A program made the position numbers and the translations under genes. A stretch of 64,000 nt of DNA from assembly GCF_001748225.1 (NCBI RefSeq), contig NZ_BDFE01000004.1, forward strand, positions 124,001-188,000, in the 5' to 3' direction. The notes beneath the pieces were generated by a model, which searched no databases, had not been told where the DNA came from, and saw nothing but the letters and a program-made list of their open reading frames with translations. Within the stretch, counting starts at the first letter, position 1. Each line of letters starts with the position of its first letter. Shown here piece after piece: positions 54,454 to 64,000 of this stretch. The DNA is from Desulfoplanes formicivorans (GTDB lineage: Bacteria; Desulfobacterota; Desulfovibrionia; Desulfovibrionales; Desulfomicrobiaceae).

Positions 54454-54825
54454 CTATTTGGGACGCTTCGTTCCGTACTTGGAGCGGCCTTTACGCCTAT
54501 CCTGAACTCCGGAAGTGTCCAAGGTACCACGAATGATGTGAAACCGAACACCTGGAATATCCTTGACACGACCACCACGAATCATGACCACCGAATGCTC
54601 TTGCAGATTATGTCCTTCACCCGGGATGTACGATGTGACTTCGATCCCGTTGGTCAGCCGCACCCTTGCGACTTTACGCAAAGCCGAGTTCGGTTTTTTC
54701 GGGGTTGTCGTATATACACGAACGCAAACCCCGCGTTTTTGAGGACATCTTTCCAGAGCTGCGGTCTTTTTTGCCTTGACTTGCTTGGTCCGCTCTTTGC
54801 GCACCAACTGATTTATCGTAGGCAT
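54454..54825 (-). CDS. rpsL: Ribosomal protein S12 (uS12)
   Basis: The 123-residue decoding protein starts [20 protein letters not shown]. The loops [18 protein letters not shown] and [18 protein letters not shown] keep the Lys residues altered in streptomycin resistance, so the sequence looks drug-sensitive. The conserved Asp in GRVKDIPG is the site that RimO methylthiolates. GGAGG lies right before the ATG. Confidence 0.98.
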   Translation of the reverse strand: MPTINQLVRKERTKQVKAKKTAALERCPQKRGVCVRVYTTTPKKPNSALRKVARVRLTNGIEVTSYIPGEGHNLQEHSVVMIRGGRVKDIPGVRFHIIRGTLDTSGVQDRRKGRSKYGTKRPK

Positions 54826-54861
54826 ACGACCTCCATATAAAATAACTTTTAGAAACGCCGT

Positions 54862-54890
54862 CAGTTATTGAATGCGAATGGGCTTGTCAA
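54862..54890 (-). promoter_or_regulatory. Candidate str-operon promoter
   Basis: Read leftward, a perfect -35 TTGACA (54885-54890) is followed after exactly 17 bases by TAACTG (54862-54867). It lies 37 bases upstream of the rpsL ATG. The -10 box is weak, and the -35 overlaps the loop of the hairpin at 54874-54908. Confidence 0.45.
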
Positions 54891-54908
54891 GTCTTTATGC
54901 CCATTCGC
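54874..54908 (-). terminator. Hairpin between rpoC and rpsL
   Basis: GCGAATGGGC and GCCCATTCGC form a 10 bp stem around a 15-base loop, 27 bases after the rpoC stop. There is no T run leftward, so it would attenuate or process the transcript rather than end it. Confidence 0.5.
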
Positions 54909-54934
54909 TCAATTTTCAGGCTGCCACCTACCAA

Positions 54935-57900
54935 TTATACGTCATTGTTTCTCAATGTATCCTGGAAAACATCGATCTTGGCGCTGCCTCCCTGCTGTGA
55001 CCCATAGGAACCGCTGGTATCCACCAGGATCGGATCACGGACCAGCTCTTCCAGGAACTTGTCCGGGCTTTCTGCCTGACCGGGAACCTCAATGGCATTG
55101 TCAACATATGCCTTGTAGCCGGTACCGGCAGAAACGAGTCTGCCCACAATGACATTTTCCTTGAGTCCAAGCAATGAATCTTCCTTGCCCTGCAAGGCCG
55201 CTTCGGTCAGCACCTTGGTGGTTTCCTGAAAGGAAGCCGCCGAAATAAAGGACTCGGTGGACAACGAAGCCTGGGTGATGCCAAGCACCAGGGGTTCTGC
55301 GGTTGCAGGCCTGAGTCCCTTGGCAACACATTTTTCATTTTCGGCAAAAAAACGACTCTTCTCAATGTGTTCGCCAATGAGAAAACCCGTATCACCGGGA
55401 TCAAGGATATTAACCTTCTTGAGCATCTGGCGAACTATGATCTCGATGTGCTTGTCATTGATGTATACGCCCTGGGAACGATACACATGCTGCACTTCTT
55501 CCACCAGATAATTGGCCAAGAATTTTTCACCGTGAACCGCCAAAAGATCATGCAGGTCCGGAGTGCCTGCAGTAAGCAGTTCACCGGCTTCCACAAAATC
55601 ACCTTCCTGCACGGTGATATGCCGTCCCTTGGGAATGAGATATTCCTTGTGCTCGCCCACTTCGGGCGTCACCACAATACGGCGCTTGCCCTTGGAGTCG
55701 GCTCCAAACGAGGCCGTACCTTCGATTTCCGAGATGATCCCCGGATCCTTGGGTTTGCGTACTTCGAAAAGCTCGGCAACTCTGGGCAGACCACCCACAA
55801 TATCCTTGGTCTTGGACGTTTCACGCGGCTTACGGGCAATGAATTCCCCGGCCCGAACCCGCTGTCCGTCCTGGACCATGAGCAACGCGCCCACAGGAAG
55901 CTGGAAAATGGCCTGGGAGGCCCCGCCAGAACGCGTCACAACATTCCCGTCGTCGTCGCAGATGGAAACCGAAGGCCGCAGGTTGGTGGACCGATACTCC
56001 ATGATGCTCAAGGTGGTCTTGTGCGTTGTGGGGTCCATCTTTTCCTGCACAGTCCGCCCTTCAATGACATCGGCGAACTTCACGATACCATCCACATCAG
56101 CAATAAAGGGCTCGTTGAACGGATCCCACTCGGCCAGCTTTTCGCCCTTTTTGACCTTGTCTCCCTGCTGGAAGAACAGGGTGGCTCCGTTGGGAAGGGG
56201 ATACTTTTCCCGTTCAAGTCCTTGATCATCCACAATCTTGAGCTGACCGTTCTTGCTGAGAACGAGCATCTTTCCTTCGGCATTCTTGACGACCCTGACC
56301 CTTGAAAGGACCACAATCCCGTCATTTTGTGCCTTGTGGGAGGACTGCTCGATCTCCCTGGATGCCGTACCACCAATGTGGAAGGTCCGCATGGTAAGCT
56401 GTGTTCCGGGCTCGCCAATACTCTGGGCGGCGATAATGCCGACAGCCTCGCCCACATTGACAAGATGGCCCCGGGCCAGATCGCGACCATAGCACTTGGC
56501 ACATACACCATGTGCACTCTTGCAGGCAAGGGCAGAACGGATAACGATGCTCGAAAGACTGGTCGCATCGATTTTTTCCACGGCATCCTCGTCAATCAAT
56601 CCACCGGCCGGAACAATGCATTCCCCGCTGTCAGGATCCACAACATCCTGCATCGCAATACGGCCAAGCACACGTTCACCCAGTTTCTGGCGAACCTCAC
56701 CGCCCTTGACCATGGCGGTAATCTCAAGGCCGTCAACCGTCCCGCAATCATCTTCACTGATGATGACATCCTGGGAGACATCCACAAGACGACGGGTCAG
56801 ATAACCGGAGTTGGCTGTCTTGAGGGCCGTGTCTGCCAGCCCCTTCCGGGCTCCATGGGTCGAGGTGAAGAACTGCAAAACCGTCAACCCTTCCCTGAAG
56901 TTGGCCGTGATCGGGGTTTCAATGATTTCGCCAGAGGGCTTGGCCATCAGACCGCGCATCCCGGCAAGCTGACGCATCTGGTCCTTGTTACCTCGGGCTC
57001 CGGATGTGGCCATCATGTAGATAGGGTTGAAGCTCTGATTTTCACGCTTTTCCCCGGTTTCGGGGTTGACCAGAATCTCCGTGGACAGCTGTTTCATCAT
57101 GGCCGTTGCCACATCATTGGTGGTCTTGGTCCAGACATCCACCACCTTGTTGTACTTTTCCGTCTTGGTAATGATACCGTCGTTGTACTGCCGTTCAATC
57201 TGATCGACTTCGGCAGTCGCCTTCTTGAGCAACCGGGATTTTTCCTCAGGGATGGTCAGGTCCTTGACCCCGACGGTCACGGCAGCGCGCGTGGAGTATT
57301 CAAAACCCAGGGCCTTGATCCGGTCACAGACCAGAACCGTGGCCTTGGTCCCTGCATGCCGATAGGTCTCCCCTACCAGGTTGGCGATGGCCCGCTTGTC
57401 CATGATTCTGTTGACAAGATGGAAGGGAACGCCTTCAGGCAGCATGTCGCCGATGAGAATCCGGCCGGGGGTCGTTTCAATGCGCTCCCCGTCGATGCGC
57501 ACGGTGATGCGGGCATGCAGCCCCAGACAACCGGCATCGTAGGCAGCAATGACTTCCTCGGGAGAGGAAAAAATCTTTCCCTCGCCAGGCTCGAAATGTC
57601 TGGGAACCGTCAGATAATACAGACCAAGAACCATGTCCTGGGTAGGCACGATAATGGGTGAACCATTGGCCGGGGACAGGATGTTGTTGGTGGACATCAT
57701 GAGGACCCGGGCTTCGATCTGGGCCTCCACGGACAAGGGCACGTGAACGGCCATCTGGTCGCCATCAAAGTCGGCATTAAAGGCGGTACACACCAGAGGA
57801 TGCAGGCGAATGGCCTTGCCTTCGATCAGGATGGGTTCAAAGGCCTGGATTCCAAGTCTGTGCAGGGTCGGAGCACGGTTGAGCAGAATGGGGTATTCCC

Positions 57901-59167
57901 TGACCACGTTTTCCAGGATATCCCAGACCACGACCTCTTCCCGCTCGACCATCTTCTTGGCGCTCTTGATGGTGGAGGCATAGCCTCGGGACTCGAGCTG
58001 GGAATAGATGAACGGCTTGAACAATTCCAGGGCCATTTTCTTGGGAAGACCGCATTGATGCAGCTTAAGATTGGGCCCCACGCAGATGACCGAACGGCCG
58101 GAATAATCAACACGCTTTCCAAGCAGGTTCTGCCTGAATCGGCCCTGCTTGCCCTTGATCATGTCGCTTAAGGATTTGAGGGCTCTTCCGTTGGTTCCGG
58201 TAATGGCCCGACCGCGACGACCGTTGTCAAACAGGGCGTCAACAGATTCCTGCAGCATCCGCTTTTCATTGCGGATAATGATATCCGGGGCACCAAGCTC
58301 AAGCAGGCGTTTGAGACGGTTGTTGCGGTTAATCACCCGACGATACAGATCATTGAGATCCGAGGTGGCGAACCGGCCTCCATCAAGGGGAACCAGAGGA
58401 CGAAGATCCGGGGGGATGATCGGAATGACCTCGAGAATCATCCAACTGGGCTTGTTGTCGGAATCCAGAAAGGCCTCAACAATATGCAGCCGTTTGGCCA
58501 GTTTTTTCTTTTTCGTTTGCGACCGGGTCGCCTTGGATTCGTTTCTCAGGGTTTCCCGAAGCTCTGCCAGATCGATCTCCTCGAGAAGTTCCTTGATGGC
58601 TTCGGCACCCATGCCCACCTTGATGGCAGATTCACCGTAATGTTCAATGATCTGAATATACTGGTCCTCGGAAATGACCTGCATTTTCTGAAAGTTCGTC
58701 TCGCGTGGATCCAGAATGATGTACGCGTCAAAATAGAGAACTTTTTCCAGGTCGGCCATGGTCATGTCCAAAAGCGTACCGATCTTGGACGGCAGACTCT
58801 TGAGAAACCAGATATGGGCAACAGGAGCGGCCAGCTCGATATGCCCCATTCGTTCTCTTCGGACCTTGGAAGCAATGACCTCGACACCGCATTTTTCACA
58901 CACAATGCCGCGGTGCTTCATGCGTTTATACTTTCCGCAATTACATTCATAATCCTTTACTGGACCGAAAATCTTGGCACAGAACAAACCATCCCGCTCG
59001 GGCTTGAAGGTCCGATAGTTGATGGTCTCGGGCTTTTTAACCTCGCCATAGGACCACTCGCGGATCTTTTCCGGAGAGGCGATCTGGATCCTGATCTTCT
59101 CGAGATCCTGGCCCTTGATGGTGGTTGCTGTATTTCCTCTCTGCGTGAACAGATCATCAAGACTCAT
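54935..59167 (-). CDS. rpoC: RNA polymerase beta' subunit
   Basis: The 1410-residue subunit has the N-terminal zinc site [20 protein letters not shown], the active-site [16 protein letters not shown] with three Asp that hold catalytic Mg2+, and the second zinc site near [15 protein letters not shown]. The trigger-loop region [11 protein letters not shown] to MRTFHIGG is intact. Length agrees with proteobacterial beta'. It follows rpoB by 80 bases. Confidence 0.98.
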   Translation of the reverse strand: MSLDDLFTQRGNTATTIKGQDLEKIRIQIASPEKIREWSYGEVKKPETINYRTFKPERDGLFCAKIFGPVKDYECNCGKYKRMKHRGIVCEKCGVEVIASKVRRERMGHIELAAPVAHIWFLKSLPSKIGTLLDMTMADLEKVLYFDAYIILDPRETNFQKMQVISEDQYIQIIEHYGESAIKVGMGAEAIKELLEEIDLAELRETLRNESKATRSQTKKKKLAKRLHIVEAFLDSDNKPSWMILEVIPIIPPDLRPLVPLDGGRFATSDLNDLYRRVINRNNRLKRLLELGAPDIIIRNEKRMLQESVDALFDNGRRGRAITGTNGRALKSLSDMIKGKQGRFRQNLLGKRVDYSGRSVICVGPNLKLHQCGLPKKMALELFKPFIYSQLESRGYASTIKSAKKMVEREEVVVWDILENVVREYPILLNRAPTLHRLGIQAFEPILIEGKAIRLHPLVCTAFNADFDGDQMAVHVPLSVEAQIEARVLMMSTNNILSPANGSPIIVPTQDMVLGLYYLTVPRHFEPGEGKIFSSPEEVIAAYDAGCLGLHARITVRIDGERIETTPGRILIGDMLPEGVPFHLVNRIMDKRAIANLVGETYRHAGTKATVLVCDRIKALGFEYSTRAAVTVGVKDLTIPEEKSRLLKKATAEVDQIERQYNDGIITKTEKYNKVVDVWTKTTNDVATAMMKQLSTEILVNPETGEKRENQSFNPIYMMATSGARGNKDQMRQLAGMRGLMAKPSGEIIETPITANFREGLTVLQFFTSTHGARKGLADTALKTANSGYLTRRLVDVSQDVIISEDDCGTVDGLEITAMVKGGEVRQKLGERVLGRIAMQDVVDPDSGECIVPAGGLIDEDAVEKIDATSLSSIVIRSALACKSAHGVCAKCYGRDLARGHLVNVGEAVGIIAAQSIGEPGTQLTMRTFHIGGTASREIEQSSHKAQNDGIVVLSRVRVVKNAEGKMLVLSKNGQLKIVDDQGLEREKYPLPNGATLFFQQGDKVKKGEKLAEWDPFNEPFIADVDGIVKFADVIEGRTVQEKMDPTTHKTTLSIMEYRSTNLRPSVSICDDDGNVVTRSGGASQAIFQLPVGALLMVQDGQRVRAGEFIARKPRETSKTKDIVGGLPRVAELFEVRKPKDPGIISEIEGTASFGADSKGKRRIVVTPEVGEHKEYLIPKGRHITVQEGDFVEAGELLTAGTPDLHDLLAVHGEKFLANYLVEEVQHVYRSQGVYINDKHIEIIVRQMLKKVNILDPGDTGFLIGEHIEKSRFFAENEKCVAKGLRPATAEPLVLGITQASLSTESFISAASFQETTKVLTEAALQGKEDSLLGLKENVIVGRLVSAGTGYKAYVDNAIEVPGQAESPDKFLEELVRDPILVDTSGSYGSQQGGSAKIDVFQDTLRNNDV

Positions 59168-59247
59168 ATATTTTCTCCGCGGCGTTTACCAAAACATTGC
59201 GTTAGAATTTGAAACCTGCCGTCCCTGAAAGCGATCAAAGCACCCCG

Positions 59248-62200
59248 CTAGCGACGTCTGCGGGGACGGGGTCGCTCCTTGAGTTCAACGTCAAGACACA
59301 GGGACATCATCTCCTTGACAAGCACGTTGAAGGACTCGGGCATGCCTGACTCAAGGAAGTTCTGTCCCTTGACGATCTTTTCGTACATCTTGACTCGTCC
59401 GGCAACATCATCGGATTTCACCGTCAGAAACTCCTGAAGCAGATGGGCCGCACCATAGGCTTCTATGGCCCAGACTTCCATCTCTCCAAGACGCTGGCCG
59501 CCGAATTGCGCCTTACCACCCAGAGGCTGCTGCGTGACCAGGGAATAGGGACCAGTGGAACGGGCATGGATCTTTTCGTCAACAAGATGATGCAGTTTGA
59601 GATAGTACATGTACCCGACGGTTACGCGATGATCAAAAGCCTCTCCGGTTCTTCCGTCGTACAGAACCGACTTGCCATCGTCAGGAAGGCCGGCCCGATC
59701 AAGCAGTCCCCAGATCTCGTCTTCATGGGCACCATCGAACACAGGCGTTTTCATGACGATTCCCTCGCGCAGCTTGCGTGCCGCCGCCACAAAGTCCTCA
59801 TCACTCATGGAGTCCACCAGCTCGCTGATTTCCGCAGAGGCAAAAATCTCCTTGACCTCGTTGCGCACGGGAACCAGATCGTCCCCCTTTTCAATCATGT
59901 CGGCAATTTGCTGCCCCAGTTCCTTGGAGGCCCACCCCAGATGGGTTTCCATGATCTGACCGATGTTCATTCGCGAGGGAACACCAAGGGGATTGAGAAC
60001 AACATCCACCGGAGTGCCATCGTCAAAAAACGGCATGTCCTCTTCGGGCAGAATATTGGAAACAACACCCTTGTTTCCGTGCCGACCGGCCATTTTGTCA
60101 CCAACACGCAGCTTCCGTTTGACAGCAATATACACCTTGACCATCTTGATCACTCCGGGAGGCAGGTCATCGCCTTCGTTCACCTTCTCCCGCTTGAGAT
60201 CATAAATGGCCCGTATGGCCTGCAGCTGACGATCGTACTGTTCCAGGATGTCTTGAACATTCTCGTTGACTTCCTTGCTCTTGAACAGCCTGGCCAGCTT
60301 CTTGAGGGGAACCTGGGCAATGATCTTCTCGGAAAGGGTCTGATTGGCCTCCACAAGGACTTCGCCCTTGCGTTTGCCCATCAGGCTTCGCGCAATGATC
60401 TTGCCCTTGACGCATTTCCAGAGCTTGCTGATCGTGGTTTCAGTCAGCGACGTGATGTGCTGCTGCTCACAACGGTCAATGCGGTTCAGATCGTAATCCT
60501 CGATTTCCCTGGTTCGGGCATCCTTGTCACCGGAACGGCGATTGAACACCTTGACATCAAGGACAATACCCTCCACTCCCGGCGGCACCTTGAGTGAGGT
60601 ATTCTTCACATCCCTGGCCTTTTCTCCGAAAATGGCCCGAAGGAGCCGTTCTTCGGGGGTAAGCTGAGATTCTCCCTTGGGAGTGATCTTGCCCACAAGA
60701 ATATCATCCTGTCCCACACGGGCGCCAATGCGGATGATGCCGCTCTCGTCCAGATTGCGCAGCATGTCCTCACCAACATTGGGGATGTCCCTGGTTACCT
60801 CCTCGGGTCCGAGTTTGGTATCTCGGGCGATGAGATCAAATTCCTCGATATGGATGGACGTGTACACGTCCTCCTTGACGGTCTTTTCGGAGATGAGGAT
60901 GGAGTCCTCGTAGTTGAACCCGCACCAGGGCATGAAGGCCACCAGCAGGTTCTTGCCAAGGGCAAGTTCGCCATCCTTGATCCCGGCTCCATCGGCAAGG
61001 ATATCACCCTTGACCACGCGCTGACCGGGCAAAACGCGCGGCTTTTGACCAAAACAGCTGTTCTGGTTGGATTTGTGAAACTTCTGGAGCAGATAAAAAC
61101 AGGTGCCACCCGTTTGGGGGTAGAGGTCATCATAGCAGACAACAACGCGCTCCGCATCCACAAACTGGATGACTCCATCGCCTTCTGCGAGCAGACAGGC
61201 ACCGGAATCGCGGGCCACAGGTCCTTCCATGCCGGTTCCAACCAGGGGCTTTTCAGCCTGGAGCAGGGGAACGGCCTGACGCTGCATGTTACACCCCATG
61301 AGGGCGCGGTTGGCGTCATCGTGCTCGAGAAAGGGGATCAGTGATGCGGATACCGAGACGATCTGGCTGGGCGAAATGTCCATCAGGGTGACTTCGTGCT
61401 TGTCAACAATGGCGAATTCGCCTTCAACACGTGCCGAAATCTGGTCATTCACAAAATAGCCGTCTTCTCCGATGACCGCGTTGGCCTGAGCCACAATTTC
61501 CCCTTGTTCCCGGGAAGCGTCAAAATAGCGGACTTCACCGGTAACCTTGCCATCCTTGACGATCCTGTAGGGGGTCTCGATAAAGCCGAAATCATTGACA
61601 CGGGCATAGGTGGTCAACGACACGATCAAACCGATGTTCGGCCCTTCAGGCGTTTCAATGGGACAAATACGCCCGTAATGGCTGGGATGGACATCGCGCA
61701 CCTCGAACCCGGCACGTTCACGGGTCAGTCCTCCGGGTCCAAGGGCGGAAAGACGCCGCTTATGCGTGACCTCGGAAAGGGCATTGGTCTGGTCCATAAA
61801 CTGGGAAAGCTGGGATGTCCCGAAAAATTCCTTGAGCACGGCCGTGACCGGCTTGGGGTTGACCAGATCGTGGGGCATGAGGGTAGCCACTTCCTGCAAG
61901 CTCATGCGTTCCTTGATGGCGCGTTCCATGCGCACCAGGCCGATACGGTACTGGTTTTCAACCAGCTCGCCCACCGGTCGCACGCGACGGTTGCCCAGAT
62001 GATCGATGTCATCGGCAGGCCCATGGCTATCCTTGAGAAAGAGCAGATGCTTGATGGCCTTGAGAATATCATCATTGCTCAGGGTACGAGCATCAAGGGG
62101 CAGATCCAGGCCGAGGCGCGTGTTGAGCTTGTAACGGCCCACGGGCGAAAGGTCATAATAATCAGGATTGCGGAACAGATTGTCGAAAAAGGATGCCGAA

Positions 62201-63342
62201 ACTTCAGGCGTGGGCGGCGAGCTGGGTCGCAATCGCTTGTAGATGTCAACCTGGGCGCTCTCGGTATCCGTTGTCTTGTCCAGCATGAGGGTATCGCGAA
62301 TGGACGAGGAAACTTCGGGCCCGGAAGCAAACAGACATTGAACGCTCTGGATACCGGCTTCCTGGAGCTGTCCGATCAAATCGGCGGTAAGGGGATCTCC
62401 CGGGGAAGCAATGACTTCGCCCGTTTCGGGATGAACGATTTCATGGGCCAAAAATTCAGTAGCCAGATCCACCGGATTCATCTCGATCTCGTTGATGCCG
62501 GCGGCAATCATCCTCTTCCAGGCACCCTTGGTAATCAGGCTGCCTGCTTCCACGAGTTTTTTTCCGTCATCCCGGACCAAGGTGGAACAGGCCGTATCCT
62601 TGCGGTAGAATTCGGGCTTGACCTCGCGAAAGACGCGCCCTTCAGCATCAAAGCGCAGCGTATGAAAGTCATAAAATGTCTTGAGGATCTCGGCCGTGCT
62701 CAAACCCATGGCCTTAAGCAGGATGGTCACGGGCATTTTCCGGCGACGATCGATACGAACATACAGGATGTCCTTGTGGTCGAAATCAAAATCAAGCCAC
62801 GATCCGCGCATGGGAATGATGCGTGAACTGTAAAGAACCTTGCCACTGGCGTGGGTCTTTCCTGAATCATGTTCAAAAATGATTCCGGGAGAGCGCTGCA
62901 ACTGGTTGACAATGACCCGCTCGGTGCCATTAACCACAAAGGTACCTTTGACGGTCATCAACGGAATGGTGCCGAAATAGATATCCTGTTCCTTGATATC
63001 ATGGATCGTTCGGTCCTGCGTCTCTTCATCTACATCAAAAACAACAAGACGCACCTTGATACGAACAGGCGCTTCATATGACAGCCCCTTGGAGATGCAC
63101 TCTTCAACATTGAACTTGGGCTCGCCGATATCATAACTGACATATTCCAATGTTGCAGTCTTGTTAAAATCCTGAATCGGAAATACAGAGCGAAAAACAC
63201 CCTCCAGTCCAATGTCTTCTCTACTCGAAGGAGGCACATCTGACTGTAAAAATTTTTTATAAGAATCGACTTGAAGGGTTAAAAGGTGAGGGATATCTAT
63301 AACATCTTTTGTTGACCCAAATTTTTTTACAAATTGATTCAT
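59248..63342 (-). CDS. rpoB: RNA polymerase beta subunit
   Basis: The 1364-residue subunit has the rifampicin region [20 protein letters not shown] and [20 protein letters not shown] with all usual sensitive-type residues. [22 protein letters not shown] and the C-terminal [18 protein letters not shown] are diagnostic. GGGGAG lies before the ATG. It is separated from rplL by an AT-rich 336-base leader. Confidence 0.98.
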   Translation of the reverse strand: MNQFVKKFGSTKDVIDIPHLLTLQVDSYKKFLQSDVPPSSREDIGLEGVFRSVFPIQDFNKTATLEYVSYDIGEPKFNVEECISKGLSYEAPVRIKVRLVVFDVDEETQDRTIHDIKEQDIYFGTIPLMTVKGTFVVNGTERVIVNQLQRSPGIIFEHDSGKTHASGKVLYSSRIIPMRGSWLDFDFDHKDILYVRIDRRRKMPVTILLKAMGLSTAEILKTFYDFHTLRFDAEGRVFREVKPEFYRKDTACSTLVRDDGKKLVEAGSLITKGAWKRMIAAGINEIEMNPVDLATEFLAHEIVHPETGEVIASPGDPLTADLIGQLQEAGIQSVQCLFASGPEVSSSIRDTLMLDKTTDTESAQVDIYKRLRPSSPPTPEVSASFFDNLFRNPDYYDLSPVGRYKLNTRLGLDLPLDARTLSNDDILKAIKHLLFLKDSHGPADDIDHLGNRRVRPVGELVENQYRIGLVRMERAIKERMSLQEVATLMPHDLVNPKPVTAVLKEFFGTSQLSQFMDQTNALSEVTHKRRLSALGPGGLTRERAGFEVRDVHPSHYGRICPIETPEGPNIGLIVSLTTYARVNDFGFIETPYRIVKDGKVTGEVRYFDASREQGEIVAQANAVIGEDGYFVNDQISARVEGEFAIVDKHEVTLMDISPSQIVSVSASLIPFLEHDDANRALMGCNMQRQAVPLLQAEKPLVGTGMEGPVARDSGACLLAEGDGVIQFVDAERVVVCYDDLYPQTGGTCFYLLQKFHKSNQNSCFGQKPRVLPGQRVVKGDILADGAGIKDGELALGKNLLVAFMPWCGFNYEDSILISEKTVKEDVYTSIHIEEFDLIARDTKLGPEEVTRDIPNVGEDMLRNLDESGIIRIGARVGQDDILVGKITPKGESQLTPEERLLRAIFGEKARDVKNTSLKVPPGVEGIVLDVKVFNRRSGDKDARTREIEDYDLNRIDRCEQQHITSLTETTISKLWKCVKGKIIARSLMGKRKGEVLVEANQTLSEKIIAQVPLKKLARLFKSKEVNENVQDILEQYDRQLQAIRAIYDLKREKVNEGDDLPPGVIKMVKVYIAVKRKLRVGDKMAGRHGNKGVVSNILPEEDMPFFDDGTPVDVVLNPLGVPSRMNIGQIMETHLGWASKELGQQIADMIEKGDDLVPVRNEVKEIFASAEISELVDSMSDEDFVAAARKLREGIVMKTPVFDGAHEDEIWGLLDRAGLPDDGKSVLYDGRTGEAFDHRVTVGYMYYLKLHHLVDEKIHARSTGPYSLVTQQPLGGKAQFGGQRLGEMEVWAIEAYGAAHLLQEFLTVKSDDVAGRVKMYEKIVKGQNFLESGMPESFNVLVKEMMSLCLDVELKERPRPRRRR

Positions 63343-63678
63343 GTTCTCCCCTCAGGTAAAGAGCTCAAAGAGACGGCACCACTAAGAATAAGCACAAAAA
63401 CGTTTTGATAAAATCAGAAAATAGAAATAGAAATAGCGAAGAAATATTTTAAACATTTGATGCAAGAAGCATACAAACGATTTATCTCAAGGAAGGATAT
63501 ATGAAAATATATATACGAATGGATGATTTGTGATACGAAGCGTCTATATCCAGCGAAGTAACCGCTAAAGTAAAAATAAAATTTAATGCAGTATTTTTTG
63601 TATTAATGCTTATAAACATAATAAGGAGCACAGGGCACTATACCCTATGCTCCTTATGAATCAGCAGGATAGCACGAA
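63343..63678 (-). other. AT-rich rplL-rpoB intergenic leader
   Basis: This stretch of 336 bases has no supported ORF and is much richer in A and T than its flanks, with runs such as TATATATAT near 63515. It holds the hairpin at its right end and the GGGGAG ribosome site of rpoB at its left end. A second promoter for rpoBC would fit here, but I could not fix a convincing -35/-10 pair. Confidence 0.6.
63621..63656 (-). terminator. Attenuator-like hairpin after rplL
   Basis: ATAAGGAGCA-C-AGGG pairs with CCCT-A-TGCTCCTTAT with one internal mismatch, 22 bases past the rplL stop. There is no strong T run leftward. This fits the partial terminator known between rplL and rpoB in other bacteria, which sets the ratio of ribosomal protein to polymerase. 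Confidence 0.65.
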
Positions 63679-64000
63679 CTACTTCAGTTCGACTACAGCT
63701 CCAGCGCCTTCGAGCTGTGTCTTAGCATCTTCAGCCTGCTCCTTGGTGACGGCTTCCTTGATGACCGAAGGAACCTCGTCAACCTTAGCCTTGGCTTCCT
63801 TGAGACCGAGGTTGGTCAGAGCACGAACGACCTTAATGACGGCAATCTTGTTGCCGCCAACTTCCTTGAGCACGACATCAAATTCGGTTTTTTCTTCCTC
63901 GGCAGCAGCTTCACCGCCGGCAGGAGCTGCAGCAACTGCGGCAACAGGAGCAGCAGCGCTGACACCAAATTTTTCTTCAAGTTCCTTGATGAACTCAGCG
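63679..64000 (-). CDS. rplL: Ribosomal protein L7/L12 (bL12), C-terminal part (5' end outside window)
   Basis: About 107 codons are visible up to the window edge. The order is the end of the N-terminal dimer domain ([13 protein letters not shown]), an Ala/Gly/Pro-rich hinge ([15 protein letters not shown]), and the globular domain with [20 protein letters not shown] and [11 protein letters not shown] at the end. It is the stalk protein that recruits translation GTPases. Only ~15-20 residues are missing. Confidence 0.97.
   Translation of the reverse strand, partial: AEFIKELEEKFGVSAAAPVAAVAAAPAGGEAAAEEEKTEFDVVLKEVGGNKIAVIKVVRALTNLGLKEAKAKVDEVPSVIKEAVTKEQAEDAKTQLEGAGAVVELK

Noticed and set aside
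56327-57661. 444-codon rightward open frame
   Set aside because: Antisense to rpoC; a by-product of codon bias.

Overview
The window is a bacterial chromosome segment of moderately high GC with mostly overlapping, operon-packed genes. Gene content and order suggest a Gram-negative anaerobe of the Desulfovibrionales (Desulfobacterota). The grounds are the lolCD-bamA-skp-lpxD-fabZ-lpxA-lpxI block with LpxI rather than LpxH, the DUF4416-yicC-remA-gmk block, the LysR plus RACo-like pair, and tRNA-Ser next to the SRP RNA. The taxon is inferred from gene arrangement and was not tested by a search.

Layout. 1-1,460: 3' end of a NagD-type HAD phosphatase, then a guanidinium exporter (gdx/sugE) preceded by a guanidine-II riboswitch, then a small zinc-ribbon gene. 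1,460-7,930: a glycerol-3-phosphate module, with ugpB-ugpA-ugpE leftward and glpD-ugpC rightward from a shared 295 bp control region. 7,930-8,430: a decayed flavoprotein remnant and hairpins. 8,520-15,270: a Cof-type HAD hydrolase, dgkA with a membrane sulfatase-fold headgroup transferase, hisD, purC and fabI. 15,300-17,040: tRNA-Ser(GGA), SRP RNA, a Tim44-domain membrane protein, and a small two-knuckle protein gene with an in-frame TGA followed by a SECIS-like hairpin. 17,110-18,000: two small leftward genes. 18,350-28,420: lysS and an outer-membrane/lipid A biogenesis operon. 28,470-35,960: mtaB, DUF4416, yicC, remA, gmk, pyrF, a TPR protein, recJ and a small lipoprotein. 36,050-38,540: a LysR regulator and a ferredoxin/ASKHA corrinoid-activator-like protein. 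38,620-64,000, all leftward: the fused beta, str, S10, spc and alpha operons (rplL, rpoB, rpoC, rpsL to rplQ). This macro-operon lacks tuf, infA, map and adk.

How it works together. Ugp imports glycerol-3-phosphate and GlpD oxidises it to DHAP. Gdx expression is switched on by guanidine. DgkA would recycle the diacylglycerol released by the neighbouring headgroup transferase. The lol/bam/skp/lpx block supplies lipoprotein export, outer-membrane protein assembly and lipid A. The rightmost 25 kb is the core transcription and translation machinery.

The most interesting points are the candidate selenoprotein at 16,771-16,998, the clear two-hairpin guanidine-II riboswitch, a BamA with an extra N-terminal domain, a remnant AprA/fumarate-reductase-like gene, and several non-ATG starts in essential ribosomal genes. 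I found no CRISPR array, prophage or insertion sequence, and no clear novel multi-gene system.
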